A DNA stretch of 64,000 bases, taken from assembly GCF_042678045.1 (NCBI RefSeq), contig NZ_JBHUDI010000003.1, forward strand, positions 186,001 to 250,000, in the 5' to 3' direction. Made by a program: the position numbers and the translations under genes. Under the pieces are notes generated by a model that made no database searches, was not told the DNA's origin, and saw only the letters and a list, made by a program, of their open reading frames with translations. Source of the stretch: Natrinema amylolyticus_A (GTDB lineage Archaea; Halobacteriota; Halobacteria; Halobacteriales; Natrialbaceae). Below are positions 17,404 through 27,322 of this stretch, in pieces; within the stretch, counting starts at the first letter, position 1, and every line of letters begins with the position of its first letter.

Positions 17404-18015
17404 GGCTTTGCCGGGACATTATATACTTTGTGAGCGACCAGATCGCTAGGAAGTTGTTCGCGCCCCAGAAACGACGCCTATCGGTTATTTGCGCAAGCAG
17501 ACCGTCTCGGAAGGCGCTCGAATAACGATCTCGGGAAGCACCGCAAATCAGTATCGATGTCGGCATCAAAAGTATCAGATATTATTGTCTCTGTACGGGC
17601 ACTTGTGGCTGTCTTGCTATCTCGGGGGCTGAGCAAGGAGGGTATTCAGAACCGCCGAATGTAACGGCCAATCGCTTGCGGCGACGGAGTTTGCGGTGTC
17701 TAGAGTGATGTAGTCTCTCTCCGAGATGGATCATACAACCCCATCTGCGGAGGCCGAGAACGACAGTCGTCTTTGGGGCGCACTCACTTCGCTTGAGTCC
17801 GTTCTGCTGGTTCGCCTGGGGCTACCACTTCGGAATTACTCGAGCAAGTCTTTGGCTGAGAATCTCGGCGTCGGTCGGAAGAACGCTTGCGTTCGGTTTA
17901 TTCAAAGCCGTTCTTGTGCTGATTCGTTTGCGAATCGCGAGACGATTGGACGTCATAGAGAGAGGGTCACTCGAAGCGTCGTCAGAGGTAACTCGTAGAA
18001 AGTTATTATGTTTGA
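17404..18015. other. Non-coding or decayed stretch
   Basis: About 610 bases between aglF and the first phosphatase-like gene. Two short plus-strand frames (17726-17998 and 17793-18065) overlap each other, have no recognisable motif and run into the next gene antisense. They may be remnants of a lost gene with frameshifts. I cannot assign a function. Confidence 0.3.
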
Positions 18016-19032
18016 CTATCGATATCCGAGGTCCCGGAGATGTTCTTCGATTCCCATCTCGGTAGACGGATCGACCTCGATGTCGGGTTTTCGCGTGTGT
18101 TCATCGCGTGCTGTTGTCTCCACCCAAGGGACTTTCCGGATGACCGGATGTGGGAACCCTTCGGGATGACCGTAGGCTTTCCACTCGCCGAACGCTTCGC
18201 CGTGGTCGGAGGTGATGACGACCTTCTCGGCGTCGATGTTCTCTAGGAGGTCTTCGACGTCATCAAGCACCCAACGGAGTGTCTCCGCGTAAGCCTCATA
18301 CACCTCTTCGGTGGACCCGCGGCCCTCTTCAAGGATTTCGTAACCACGATCTTCCAGTTCGGTGGCTTCCCGCCCCTCGCGGTACGCGGTTCCGATGTAT
18401 GGGAGGTGTGGCTGAGTGTAGTGCGCGATGATACGGTTGGCGTCGCCGTTTCGCCCTTCCTCAATGGTGTGATCAGTCATCGGTTCGGGGAGCACTGATC
18501 CGTACGTCTTGTCGTGGTTCGTTTCCCATACCTCTACATGAGAGTTGAGTACAGATTCGTCGACAGTTGACCACGACGAGAAATCGACAGGAATTGTGTT
18601 GTTCGCCGGTGGGCGTTTCTCATGTTTCAGCACTCCACCACTAAATCCGTTCCCGGAGATATACGTCGTTCCCTTGATCTCGTCTTGCCACGACTCCGTA
18701 AACGTATTCGCCATCCATTCAGCGGACTGGCTGCCGACGGACCATATGCTGTCTACATCCTCAATAAAGTCGTATTCGTCGGCGACCTCGCGGAGCGTGT
18801 CCACGCGGCACGCGTCAAGGATGACGAGGAGGTCCCAGTCGGACTCGTAGACATTCCTGCCGAACGGCCAGCGAGACGTCAAGGTGTACCAGACGGTGAG
18901 ATAAAGTGTGAACACGACGTACAGAGGCGCACGTTTCGGGTGCTCGCGGACATGCTCCCGTATTTCCGAGAGCCATGCACAGAGATTGGTCTCCATCACA
19001 TCCTCGTAGCGAGCATCAAAATAAGAAGACAA
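18016..19032 (-). CDS. Alkaline-phosphatase-superfamily (sulfatase-like) protein 1
   Basis: This 338-residue protein has a short N-terminal hydrophobic segment (about residues 36-52) and then the superfamily core. DLLVILDACRVDTL carries the first metal-binding Asp, SIWSVGSQSAEWM lies where the catalytic nucleophile is expected, and ITSDHGEAFGEWKAYGHP supplies the Asp-His metal site. There is no C-x-P-x-R sulfatase motif, so formylglycine-type sulfate hydrolysis is unlikely; phosphate or phospho-sugar transfer is as plausible. The start could also be the ATG at 18996. It is followed (same strand) by aglF and preceded by a related gene 24 bases away, suggesting an operon for modifying surface glycans. 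Confidence 0.72.
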   Translation of the reverse strand: MSSYFDARYEDVMETNLCAWLSEIREHVREHPKRAPLYVVFTLYLTVWYTLTSRWPFGRNVYESDWDLLVILDACRVDTLREVADEYDFIEDVDSIWSVGSQSAEWMANTFTESWQDEIKGTTYISGNGFSGGVLKHEKRPPANNTIPVDFSSWSTVDESVLNSHVEVWETNHDKTYGSVLPEPMTDHTIEEGRNGDANRIIAHYTQPHLPYIGTAYREGREATELEDRGYEILEEGRGSTEEVYEAYAETLRWVLDDVEDLLENIDAEKVVITSDHGEAFGEWKAYGHPEGFPHPVIRKVPWVETTARDEHTRKPDIEVDPSTEMGIEEHLRDLGYR

Positions 19033-19056
19033 TGATATTCGCGTCTGAGAGTGACC

Positions 19057-20442
19057 TCAGAGGTATCCTAGCTCTTCAAGTTTCGACTCAACGGCGGCGT
19101 CAACATATGTAGTTTTCTCCTCAGTTCTAGCATCCTCAATGTCCGTCATGAACGGTGCGGTTGCGTTTGGGGGAACGAGTTCAGGGCCTCCTTCGCGTTC
19201 GAGCACGTATTCACCGTTTACTTGTCCGTAGTGGCGTGCGGTGCCCATGGAGTCCCAGACATACTTATCGGCGCCGTTGTTGAGGTAGACACACCGGGAC
19301 ACGCGGTTCCAGTAGTCGAAGTCCTCGTGGTCGGTCGGCGGATGCGCAACGCCAAGGCCAGCGACTTCGGCGGCGAGTGGCTGACATTTCTCGAACTCGG
19401 TTTCGGTGGCGATGGCCGTGACGAGATTCCCGAGGTCGAGGTGGGATATTGGCTCAGATTCATCCACGGCTAGGTCGGCGTTGACGACCGCGAGTGGCAC
19501 ATGTAGAAGCGCCTCTGCAGCGTCCGGCGTGACGTGACCGAAGCGGCGCTCACCAGTGCCGTCGTCCAACTGTTCACCGTGGTCTGCGGTGATGACAACA
19601 GCTGTGTCATCGTCTACTCGCCTGCAGAACTCGGCGACTCGTCGAGTGGTGTACTCTACGGCAGCAGCGTAGAGGTCTCGATAGGCAGCGATGTTCTCCT
19701 CATATTCGTCGAACGTTTCGTCCATATTCATTGCCAATGCATCGATATCCGGACTGCAGTTGCGATGTTCCTCCGCAATCAGTGACTGGTCGTAGCTGCG
19801 GACGTTCGTCAGCGGGCCGTGCGCGTCCATGACGTTCACGAACACGAACGTCGGCTGCTCGGATTCGTCCAGTATGCGCCGTGTACGCGACAAGATTCGC
19901 TTGCAACCGTCGTCGAAGGGCTTCGCCATCGGGAGTTTCTGGAACAATTTTTCCGTCTGGGATGCAACCCCGTTTGCGAGGCTCTTCATCGGATGGTTAT
20001 GTCGAACACATGCCTCGAGGAACTCTATATAACGGGTCCAATCTTCAGTCGAGGACTCATGCCAGAACTTCGACGGTGACAGGCCCTCGGCGTACGGCAT
20101 CGAGGATTCGGCGTGATAGAAGTTGTCGAAAAGCCTGTCGAAGCCGAATACCGGGCTCGCGTACGGGTTCGCACTTACGCCAATAAACTGGAATCTATCG
20201 AGGTCCGAGAGGAACGTGTCCTCCCGGTCAAGGTCACCAAACGTAGGCGTGGCTGAGTGAAATCCGTGCTCGTGCGGCAGGACTCCCGTGAACATGCTCG
20301 CGTGGCTCGGAACGCTCCACGTACTTGCAGTCCGGCACTCTTCGAAGGTATGATCGGCGATTGCTTGTAAGTCGTCAGCGTGTCGCTCGAAGTAACCGTA
20401 GCGGACGGTGTCTAGACAGAGGAGAACGACGTTTCGAGCCAT
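19057..20442 (-). CDS. Alkaline-phosphatase-superfamily (sulfatase-like) protein 2
   Basis: This 461-residue soluble-looking enzyme starts MARNVVLLCLDTVRYGYF with metal-binding Asp11. It has W42-S-V-P-S-H47, where sulfatases have C/S-x-P-x-R: Ser takes the nucleophile place and His replaces Arg. VVITADHGEQLDDG and the later H-V-T/H-V-P segment supply the second metal site. The fold is clear but the substrate is not; sulfate, phosphate and phosphoglycerol esters are all possible. It lies 24 bases upstream of protein 1 in the same direction, so the two are probably co-expressed. Confidence 0.75.
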   Translation of the reverse strand: MARNVVLLCLDTVRYGYFERHADDLQAIADHTFEECRTASTWSVPSHASMFTGVLPHEHGFHSATPTFGDLDREDTFLSDLDRFQFIGVSANPYASPVFGFDRLFDNFYHAESSMPYAEGLSPSKFWHESSTEDWTRYIEFLEACVRHNHPMKSLANGVASQTEKLFQKLPMAKPFDDGCKRILSRTRRILDESEQPTFVFVNVMDAHGPLTNVRSYDQSLIAEEHRNCSPDIDALAMNMDETFDEYEENIAAYRDLYAAAVEYTTRRVAEFCRRVDDDTAVVITADHGEQLDDGTGERRFGHVTPDAAEALLHVPLAVVNADLAVDESEPISHLDLGNLVTAIATETEFEKCQPLAAEVAGLGVAHPPTDHEDFDYWNRVSRCVYLNNGADKYVWDSMGTARHYGQVNGEYVLEREGGPELVPPNATAPFMTDIEDARTEEKTTYVDAAVESKLEELGYL

Positions 20443-20520
20443 CGCATTAGTGCTTCGCAGAGAGCATTAAGAATATAGCGGTGTGTGGACAACTGGACTT
20501 AAGAGTGCGGACTCGTTGGC

Positions 20521-21270
20521 TTGCGTTCGTTCAGTCGGAGACTTGTGTCTCTGACATTCTGTCCTTCTATCTCGTCGTTTCGACCACAACAGGTACAGAT
20601 CCGACATGTTCGTCGCGCGATCCAAGCAAGTGAAACGCCGAATGGTCACTACTGGAGGATTCCTGAAAAGAAGATTATCATGGTCTATCTGCCAGTGAAT
20701 ACGGACGCTCGCTCGGTGACGCCGAAACCAGCGACTACTACCCATGTTCTCCTGGTTGGGTTGGTACAATAGTATCGACTACATCGTGTGGACCTCAACG
20801 CGGAACCAGTGATTGCCGGTGATGGCCCGAAATGCGACGAACTTGAACGCATTGCCGTTGAGAACGTCAAGTTTGCTAGCTACGTCAAGCAAAATAAAAA
20901 AGAAACTAATCACCGACGCGAAGAAATTCATGCTCAACGGATGGTATAAGGACTTCTCGTCGGTCGAAGTTCTCACTCTCGAGGAGGGAATGATGCAGTT
21001 TCAGGTGGTCGATGGCAAGAACGGGTGCCTATTTTATCAATGATCAAGATGGTGAAACAACCTAGGAGGAGATTCGATGATTTGAGGCCGACGGTGTAGA
21101 CTGGGATGACACGGAGATCGGAATCTTCGCGAGCCCCTTCTCCGTGCAGGCATTCCATGTCGTGTTCAACGGATCTGCATACATGAACCGATCCAACGTG
21201 TAGTCGAAAAGACGGACGTAACTCCTGACTGGTACTCGGATACCAAAGGAGCGTTGGCAAACTTATGCCG
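20521..21270 (+). pseudogene. Decayed family 4 glycosyltransferase (C-terminal half)
   Basis: Reading across three frames gives a run matching the intact glycosyltransferase at 31315-32520. SRRFDHNRYRSDMFVARSK and VKRRMV (about 20568-20646) correspond to AFDHNTHKPDLFVVNSE and VKRRVV; NGHYWRIPEKKIIMVY to RYWGIPEEKIHVVY; EPVIAGDGPKCDELERIA to RLLIAGDGPERERLESLA. LTLEEGMMQFQVVDGKNG matches the nucleotide-site loop. TDVTPDWYSDTKG near 21255 matches the C-terminus. Frameshifts, internal stops and a missing first half show that it is dead. It is AT-richer than the housekeeping genes around it. Confidence 0.75.
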
Positions 21271-21300
21271 AAAGTGGGAAGGACTAACGCGCTCTGGGAA

Positions 21301-22206
21301 TCATCGAATGAACTGCTTGGCGAACGTCAATAGTCGTCCGTTCCTGTCGATGCCGAACAGCGCGATGACGAACATTACGTACGAGATGGGTCTGAACGGA
21401 TAGCGGAGGATGGCGAGCCCAAGATGCTTCAATGCCTGCCAACGGTCGCCGTTCGATTCGTAGTCCCGGCCGATAACATGGTGGTGGTACGAAAAGATTC
21501 GACTACGGGTCGTGAAGTCAAGGTTCGACGCTCGTTTCCTGACCTTTTCGAAGACCTCGAGATCGCCTTCGATTCTGCTATCGAAGTCCTTCGAAATACT
21601 GTCCGGTTGCTCGCGTTTGTCCACAAGGATTTCGTCCACGTAATCGACCTTGTAGTGCTCCGTGATGCGAATCCAGAGGTCGTAGTCTTGACGACTCGGC
21701 AGTGACGGGTCAAACCCGCCGACATCCTCTAGAACGTCCCTCCGCACCATCACTGTGGAGGTCGGATGCACTCGGTCACGTTCAAGTTCATCTAAATAGA
21801 TATTGCCAGACGCCTCCGGGTATCGGATCCACTCATTGCCGTCTGTCTCATATTGTACGAACCCCGTATAGACGAGTCCGAGGTCCTCACCACCACGTTC
21901 GAACGCATCAAGTTGTTTCTTGATTTTCGTGGGTTCCCAGGTATCGTCGGCGTCGAGAAATGCAATATAATCACCACTTGCGGCTTTGATACCGGTATTC
22001 CTTGCTTCGGCTGCACCACGGTTATGTTCGTGTTCGATCAGCCGGATCCAGTCGCCGAATCCGTCAATAACTTGGGTTAAGTCGACCTCTGACGCGTCGT
22101 CTACAACGACTACTTCCAGATTTTCAGCCGTCTGTTTTCGGACACCCTCGAGTGCCTCTGTCAAGAGTTCAGGTTGATTATATACAGGTATGACGACGCT
22201 TATCAT
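21301..22206 (-). CDS. Family 2 glycosyltransferase
   Basis: This 301-residue protein starts MISVVIPVYNQPELLTEALE at 22206; codons upstream to 22329 do not look coding and the fold begins at this Met. GT-A motifs are VVVDDAS, NRGAAEARNTGI, the DXD-type metal site FLDADD, and a later EDVGGFDPSLPSRQDYDLWIR. A C-terminal hydrophobic stretch (about residues 265-285) may tether it to the membrane. It would transfer an NDP-activated sugar onto a lipid- or protein-linked glycan; donor and acceptor cannot be read from sequence. It is divergent from the phosphatase-like gene at 22364. Confidence 0.87.
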   Translation of the reverse strand: MISVVIPVYNQPELLTEALEGVRKQTAENLEVVVVDDASEVDLTQVIDGFGDWIRLIEHEHNRGAAEARNTGIKAASGDYIAFLDADDTWEPTKIKKQLDAFERGGEDLGLVYTGFVQYETDGNEWIRYPEASGNIYLDELERDRVHPTSTVMVRRDVLEDVGGFDPSLPSRQDYDLWIRITEHYKVDYVDEILVDKREQPDSISKDFDSRIEGDLEVFEKVRKRASNLDFTTRSRIFSYHHHVIGRDYESNGDRWQALKHLGLAILRYPFRPISYVMFVIALFGIDRNGRLLTFAKQFIR

Positions 22207-22363
22207 GTGATAGTACCGATTTGTTCGAGCATCCGTGTAGATTCTTTGGATGAACGCTGCCTGTTTGAGGGAGGGGGATGAATCATCAACTCCCAAATCC
22301 GGTTCCAGTTGGCAGGGCTTTCCAAGCAATTATTTTGATCAGCAATAACAAACGAAACCCACA

Positions 22364-23794
22364 ATGGATAACGCACCAGATATTCTTTGGCTGAGTTTGG
22401 AGAGCGTTCGTGCAGATCATACGCCTATGTATGGCTACAAACGCAATACGACGCCATCGCTTGACCGGTTTGCGAGTCAGCCGGCCACTACGGTGTTTGA
22501 CAATGGGATCGCACAGTCTCTTTGGACTCCTGCCTCTTCAGCCTCAATGCTGACTGGGACGTACCTTTCTACTCATCGCGTCGGGCAAGACGGACGTGCA
22601 GAAAAAAAACTTCCTGCTGCTATCGACACGCTCCCGGAACTACTCAGTGATATAGGATACGAGACTGCACTCTTTTCTCCGAACCCATATATAAGTAAAG
22701 CAACAGGACTTGACAGAGGATTTAATCATACCACCTCTGTGAAGGCTGTCCCAGAAAGCTATTCACCGTTCCAGTCAGATGCGAGAATCTATTGGTCGGA
22801 AGGCCTGCGAAGGATTCTACGATCCAGAAAACCGAACCTTGCGCGTATCAAACACGAATTGAAGACCACAGAGAACGAGGTACTTGAACACCATGCGAAA
22901 CAGTGGCTAAATTCAACGGGTGCAGGCGCTGATCAATTTTTTGCGTATATGCACATTCCCGGCCCACACCACCCATACTTCCCAAATACCGACTACTTGA
23001 ACTGTTTTACCGACGAGATCTCGTTCTCCGCAGAAGAAGCGTACAATCTCGTAAAAGACATCTACTACGGAGGTTCGGTAGCAATTAAACGGGGTATGGC
23101 TGAAGGACTTGACCTGTCCGCCAATGAGTGGGAGGCGATTGAGGCAATGTATGACGCGACACTTCGACACATGGACGCCACCGTTGATGCCCTAATTTCA
23201 AAGGCGCGGTCCGTTTCGGATTCTCTCGTAGTTGTCATTGTCGGTGATCACGGTGAACTTTTTGGAGATCACGGCCTTATCGGTCACAATTTGGTTCTAC
23301 ATGACAGTTTGATTGAGGTTCCAATGCTCATTTCGGGAATACCAGACGCTGTCACAGATGAAACTACATTAACACAGCAAATTGACCTAACATACACTCT
23401 GGCAGAAATTACTGGTGTAACAACGGATCAATTTGAGGGACGAGATATTCGAGATACCAGCCGAAAGCATGCAATTAGTCAACGAGGTCAGGCAAATCTA
23501 AAATCCTATACTCAATATGATGATTCTTTCGACACCGAACGATTTTTTAAGGATCCGTACACTGTAGTCCGGAGTGAAGAATACAAATTGGCATCTAACC
23601 AGAATCAAACCGAACTCTATCGACTTCCAGATGAAGAGACAGATGTTCAGAAAAACTGTGACGATGTAATGGCGGAACTCAGTTCTGTCATTGACCGAGA
23701 GGGGATTGAATGGACAGGTGAAGACCAACAGCGAGGATCGCACTTTGACGATTCGCAACTGGAACAGTTGAAAGATTTGGGGTACTTGTCCTAA
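22364..23794 (+). CDS. Alkaline-phosphatase-superfamily (sulfatase-like) protein 3
   Basis: The 476 residues begin MDNAPDILWLSLESVRADHT, in which the first metal site has Glu13 where Asp is common. W54-T-P-A-S-S-A-S-M-L-T-G lies at the nucleophile position, with Thr55 or a nearby Ser in place of the sulfatase Cys. VVIVGDHGELFGDHGLIGHN is the canonical second metal site. The Thr-type nucleophile resembles phosphotransferases and phosphatases of the superfamily more than sulfatases. Codon usage is AT-richer than in the window's housekeeping genes, suggesting transfer. It is the third such protein in the island. Confidence 0.75.
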   Translation: MDNAPDILWLSLESVRADHTPMYGYKRNTTPSLDRFASQPATTVFDNGIAQSLWTPASSASMLTGTYLSTHRVGQDGRAEKKLPAAIDTLPELLSDIGYETALFSPNPYISKATGLDRGFNHTTSVKAVPESYSPFQSDARIYWSEGLRRILRSRKPNLARIKHELKTTENEVLEHHAKQWLNSTGAGADQFFAYMHIPGPHHPYFPNTDYLNCFTDEISFSAEEAYNLVKDIYYGGSVAIKRGMAEGLDLSANEWEAIEAMYDATLRHMDATVDALISKARSVSDSLVVVIVGDHGELFGDHGLIGHNLVLHDSLIEVPMLISGIPDAVTDETTLTQQIDLTYTLAEITGVTTDQFEGRDIRDTSRKHAISQRGQANLKSYTQYDDSFDTERFFKDPYTVVRSEEYKLASNQNQTELYRLPDEETDVQKNCDDVMAELSSVIDREGIEWTGEDQQRGSHFDDSQLEQLKDLGYLS

Positions 23795-23795
23795 C

Positions 23796-23969
23796 ATGGT
23801 GGATGCGGTCACGACGCAGTATGCGGGCTGTGCGGAATCAGAGATCGCCGCCGGCACCGAATGCGCCTGTTGGTTGGCCCGTGACCGACTCACGCCGGCC
23901 ATCAACGGGGCCAGACATTCGAATGTGATCCTTAGCGGTGCCGAAGTGATCGGCCTGAATGATAGATAA
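23796..23969 (+). other. GC-rich 57-codon frame, unassigned
   Basis: An ATG two bases after the previous stop opens 57 codons (MVDAVTTQYAGCAESEIAAG to GAEVIGLNDR). Its base composition is clearly GC-richer than the AT-rich genes on both sides. I recognise no family. It may be the tail of a lost gene rather than a functional small protein. Confidence 0.25.
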
Positions 23970-24007
23970 TCGATAAAATAAACATCTCCCGTTACTATTT
24001 TTCTTTT

Positions 24008-25258
24008 ATGAAGGTTACACGGCGCATGATTTCTGCCATTTTAGGGATCATAATTCTGTTAGGAGTAATTCGAACGGCACTCAGAATATTGGTATCTGGC
24101 CCATCATCCCTCTTTTTTGATTTTGGTGTATACTATCAAGCGGCTGAGTACGTCTTCAACGGAAAGTCGCTGTTTGCCGCAGATTACTCCAATATACCAA
24201 ATACAGGTAGCCGGTGGCTCTATCTACCGATTTATGTAGTTCTGTTTATCCCGTTTACTGTGTTTCCATTTCCAGTTGCGGCAACCCTGTGGGTCGCAGC
24301 TACCGCACTTGTACTCGTTGTTTCAGTATCACATATGACAAATCGATTTTTCCCGTTTCTCACGACGTTGGAGACTGTTGTTCTCGGCGTTGCCGTACTA
24401 TTATTTCCGCCGATCCTCTCTGCTCTCTTTTTAGGGCAGGTGACGCCCTTGATTGCTGCTGCATTGTGCCTCTATGCTGGCTCTCTCGCAACAGACCATG
24501 AAAACGACGCCGTGACTGGTGTGATTGCCACATTAGCGGCGATAACCAAACCGATCTACCTCCCAATCGGAGCACCACTACTACGGAAGCCAAGACGACT
24601 TGTAGGCGCAGTCATTGCTGGTTCACTCGTGTTACTCGTCGGAGTGCTGGTTTTCGACATTGACCAACATATTGCCTATCTCGAGGTCCTGCAAAACGGA
24701 AAAGGATGGGGCGCAGAGGCCTACCTCCCTCCGGGAGAATGGCGAGTGACCACATATATGCCTTGGTATTATCTCTACCCACACCATCTGTTCGCGAACG
24801 CTGCAGTTATCCTTACAACCCTCCTCACGACGGCCCTCACATGGACGCAACGGGACCGCGAAACAGATTTATATATATTTTCCCTCGGGCTTTTTGCAGT
24901 TCCATTAGCAACACCATCGCCGGGTATTTTAGATCTCTCGGTAGCGGTACCTGGTGTTCTCGTTCTGACGGCTCTTGAGAGTCGACAAGCAGGTGGACAA
25001 CCAATCGTCCCAATTGCTGCTGCGACGCTGATTGCCGCTCACCCATTTGTCGTCGAATTTTTCACTGGCGATATCACGGGTGAGTTACCTATCGTGGGGA
25101 CGATCGCAGAGATATTTCTACCCACACTGCCGGCACTATCGCCTGCAGTATGGGGATCTCTTCTTCTCTTTGCCCTCCCACTTTGGCGACTGCTCCGTGG
25201 TGAATCACGAACTGATGAATCTCAAACACGCCACGTAAAAAGCGATTCAGCGACGTAA
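24008..25258 (+). CDS. Membrane glycosyltransferase, GT87/DUF2029 type
   Basis: This 416-residue protein has about ten hydrophobic spans. The first extracytoplasmic loop has DFGVYYQAAEYVFNGKSLF, the usual acidic and aromatic block of GT87 polyprenyl-phosphate-sugar-dependent transferases, followed by SRWLYLPIYVVLFIPF. Such enzymes add mannose or related sugars from a lipid-linked donor on the outer face of the membrane. The last 37 bases overlap, tail to tail, with the GtrA gene on the other strand. Base composition is AT-rich, as in its left neighbour. Confidence 0.78.
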   Translation: MKVTRRMISAILGIIILLGVIRTALRILVSGPSSLFFDFGVYYQAAEYVFNGKSLFAADYSNIPNTGSRWLYLPIYVVLFIPFTVFPFPVAATLWVAATALVLVVSVSHMTNRFFPFLTTLETVVLGVAVLLFPPILSALFLGQVTPLIAAALCLYAGSLATDHENDAVTGVIATLAAITKPIYLPIGAPLLRKPRRLVGAVIAGSLVLLVGVLVFDIDQHIAYLEVLQNGKGWGAEAYLPPGEWRVTTYMPWYYLYPHHLFANAAVILTTLLTTALTWTQRDRETDLYIFSLGLFAVPLATPSPGILDLSVAVPGVLVLTALESRQAGGQPIVPIAAATLIAAHPFVVEFFTGDITGELPIVGTIAEIFLPTLPALSPAVWGSLLLFALPLWRLLRGESRTDESQTRHVKSDSAT

Positions 25259-25668
25259 TTAAGCACCATTCCCGCACCAATCCCAATCATATTTGCGACT
25301 GTCGGCCAGAGATCAACATTACCGATCACAAGTGAAATGTCTAGCAGACTTGTCAGTAGGAACAGAACAGCAAATGAGACCGATAACCCACCGATTCGGA
25401 CGAGGTGGGACCTCCCCCACCGCCGCAGGGTAGCAAGGAACTTCGCGTTCCCGTGGGCCACGAACGTCCATCGGTCATTGATCGTAAACATCGTCGAGAT
25501 CGATACCTCGGAACCGACCGCTTTCGCGACGAGTGGACTAATCCCCAGTAGAGCGGTTAAAATCGCGACGATAGACGTCTCGATGATTGCCCCGATAACA
25601 CCGACAGAAACGAACTGCCCAATCCGAGCTGTCTGAGTAAGCGCATCGATTCTTGATTCAGTCGCCAT
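25222..25668 (-). CDS. GtrA family membrane protein
   Basis: This protein of about 148 residues starts MATESRIDALTQTARIGQFV. I chose 25668 because the GtrA fold starts there and upstream codons overlap the previous gene further. Four hydrophobic spans and the characteristic segment between spans 2 and 3 (FTINDRWTF) support the family, as does the terminal FTWRV. GtrA proteins help move polyprenyl-phosphate-linked sugars across the membrane. It overlaps the preceding dolichyl-phosphate glycosyltransferase gene by 11 bases, which is the standard partnership. Confidence 0.87.
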   Translation of the reverse strand: MATESRIDALTQTARIGQFVSVGVIGAIIETSIVAILTALLGISPLVAKAVGSEVSISTMFTINDRWTFVAHGNAKFLATLRRWGRSHLVRIGGLSVSFAVLFLLTSLLDISLVIGNVDLWPTVANMIGIGAGMVLNYVAESLFTWRV

Positions 25669-26428
25669 CGCTTCCAAGCACCCTGAGGTCTGATTCGTCC
25701 GTCGATTCCACATCGCGATACCGCGGACTCGTTGCAATCGCATCGGTTCGGCGTTTCACATCAACCAAGGCACTCGCTAACTCAACCGAGGTCGAAAGTG
25801 GGCTTACTGTAGAATCGGGATGGTCTTCCCACGTGACTGGTACCTCTGCAATTTCGTATCCGAGCGAGCCTGCGACTGATACGAACTCAAGGTCCCATGC
25901 GAAGCCTGGCTCATAACAGTGGTGTCCGATCGACGACCATGCGTCGGCTGTCACTGCTTTCGCACCGCACTGATAATCTTGGCACCGTGTTGGGAGCATA
26001 TATTGGGCTCCGAGAGCGAAAATATCACCTAGAAATCGCCGAAGAACTGTCTGGTGAGTAATGATATCCGAAGTTGGATGCCGTCGCGATCCGATACTAA
26101 CATCGCTTTCACTGGCTGCGATTGGCTGGATAATATCCACGAGTGAGGCCGCAGGAACTGATCCGTCGGCATCTGTGAATAGACGGATATTCGTTTCGAG
26201 AGCATCGAACCCAGCCATGATCGCAGCTCCTTTTCCTCGTCGTTGTCTGGATATACCAAGTTCAACATCTAATTCTGAAAGCCGATCGATATGATCTTGA
26301 GTAGGAACATCGATCTCGATTCGGACCTCCTTTGGCGAAATCTCTGATTTTATGTGTTTAATATAAGTTTCGAGAGCTGAGATATCTGGTTGGTATGCAG
26401 GGATAACTACTCCAATAGAATCAGCCAT
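25658..26428 (-). CDS. Dolichyl-phosphate sugar synthase-like family 2 glycosyltransferase
   Basis: This 256-residue GT-A enzyme starts MADSIGVVIPAYQPD (26428; an ATG four codons upstream is less likely). It shows RQRRGKGAAIMAGFDALE and LFTDADGSVP, the nucleotide and metal motifs of polyprenyl-phosphate glucosyl/mannosyltransferases, then SIGSRRHP and the late QCGAKAV and WDLEF blocks typical of dolichol-phosphate-glucose synthases. It should charge a lipid phosphate with one sugar on the cytoplasmic face. GtrA, encoded immediately after with overlap, would flip the product. Confidence 0.85.
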   Translation of the reverse strand: MADSIGVVIPAYQPDISALETYIKHIKSEISPKEVRIEIDVPTQDHIDRLSELDVELGISRQRRGKGAAIMAGFDALETNIRLFTDADGSVPAASLVDIIQPIAASESDVSIGSRRHPTSDIITHQTVLRRFLGDIFALGAQYMLPTRCQDYQCGAKAVTADAWSSIGHHCYEPGFAWDLEFVSVAGSLGYEIAEVPVTWEDHPDSTVSPLSTSVELASALVDVKRRTDAIATSPRYRDVESTDESDLRVLGSDGD

Positions 26429-26806
26429 CGTCCAAATCACCCATTATATCCATATTTGAATACGCATACTAAAATATACCTAAAAAAGAGTGTTCTTGAT
26501 CTTGGACCGGCGGAACTCATTTGATCAAAGCAAAGCATAGCCACTCCCGAAACCTGTCCCTGTCACGGGCACGAGCTCGCGTTTACTCCGTTTCGTTTTC
26601 GTCGTCGCGCTCGATCTAAATCGAGTTTCAACGTTGTCATCACCTTCGACAGCTCCTATGCCGTTGCTATGGGAACCATGCGCGTCTGCTGGCTGGCCCG
26701 TAGAACGCTCATAGCGGCCGTCGGTGGCGTGGGGCACTCGTGGAGCCATTAAGCGGTTCGGAGGTGATCGTCTGGACGATCTCTCATACTGGATATAAAT
26801 CAGTGA
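26429..26806. other. Non-coding stretch
   Basis: About 380 bases between the lipid-sugar synthase and the broken methyltransferase. It is AT-rich near 26440-26500 (probable minus-strand promoter). A 74-codon minus-strand frame at 26525-26749 shows no motif and is not called. Confidence 0.35.
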
Positions 26807-27322
26807 ATGATGACCAGAAAGACAATAATACAGAAAGGGTTAGAGTTGATAATAACACCTGAAAATACAGTTTCTCTATTTCGAGTCCGAAAATTGCATG
26901 CAGACGGTGATTTGTTAGAACTCTATCGTGGTATCAGGGGTTTTGTTATCATTCAGCTATATCGATTATGATGGACGATCCGCACGATCCTGAATCAGAG
27001 CCGGACAGTCCTTATCGACGGTCACGAAATAAACTTGAAGACTGATACACCAATCGAATATCGGCGTGCAACGACGCTAATGTATGAACAGGACGTGCTC
27101 GAGGATATCGTCACGAGCATCCAACCAGACGATGTGGTGTGGGATTTGGGTCGAATATTGGTCTGTGCGCTATTTTCGGCGCGACGGTTGCTGATAAAGT
27201 GGTAGCAGTCGAGCCCGTCCCGGCGAATATCTCCGCACTCCGAGCGGATCTCGCTCGCAGCGAGCTCACTATGACGACAACGGTCATTGAGGCCGCACTA
27301 GGCTCGTCTCCTATAGTAGTCA

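Noticed and set aside
17726..18065. Two overlapping short plus-strand frames with some hydrophobic content
   Set aside because: They overlap each other and the end of the next gene, with no recognisable motif; recorded only as possible decay products.
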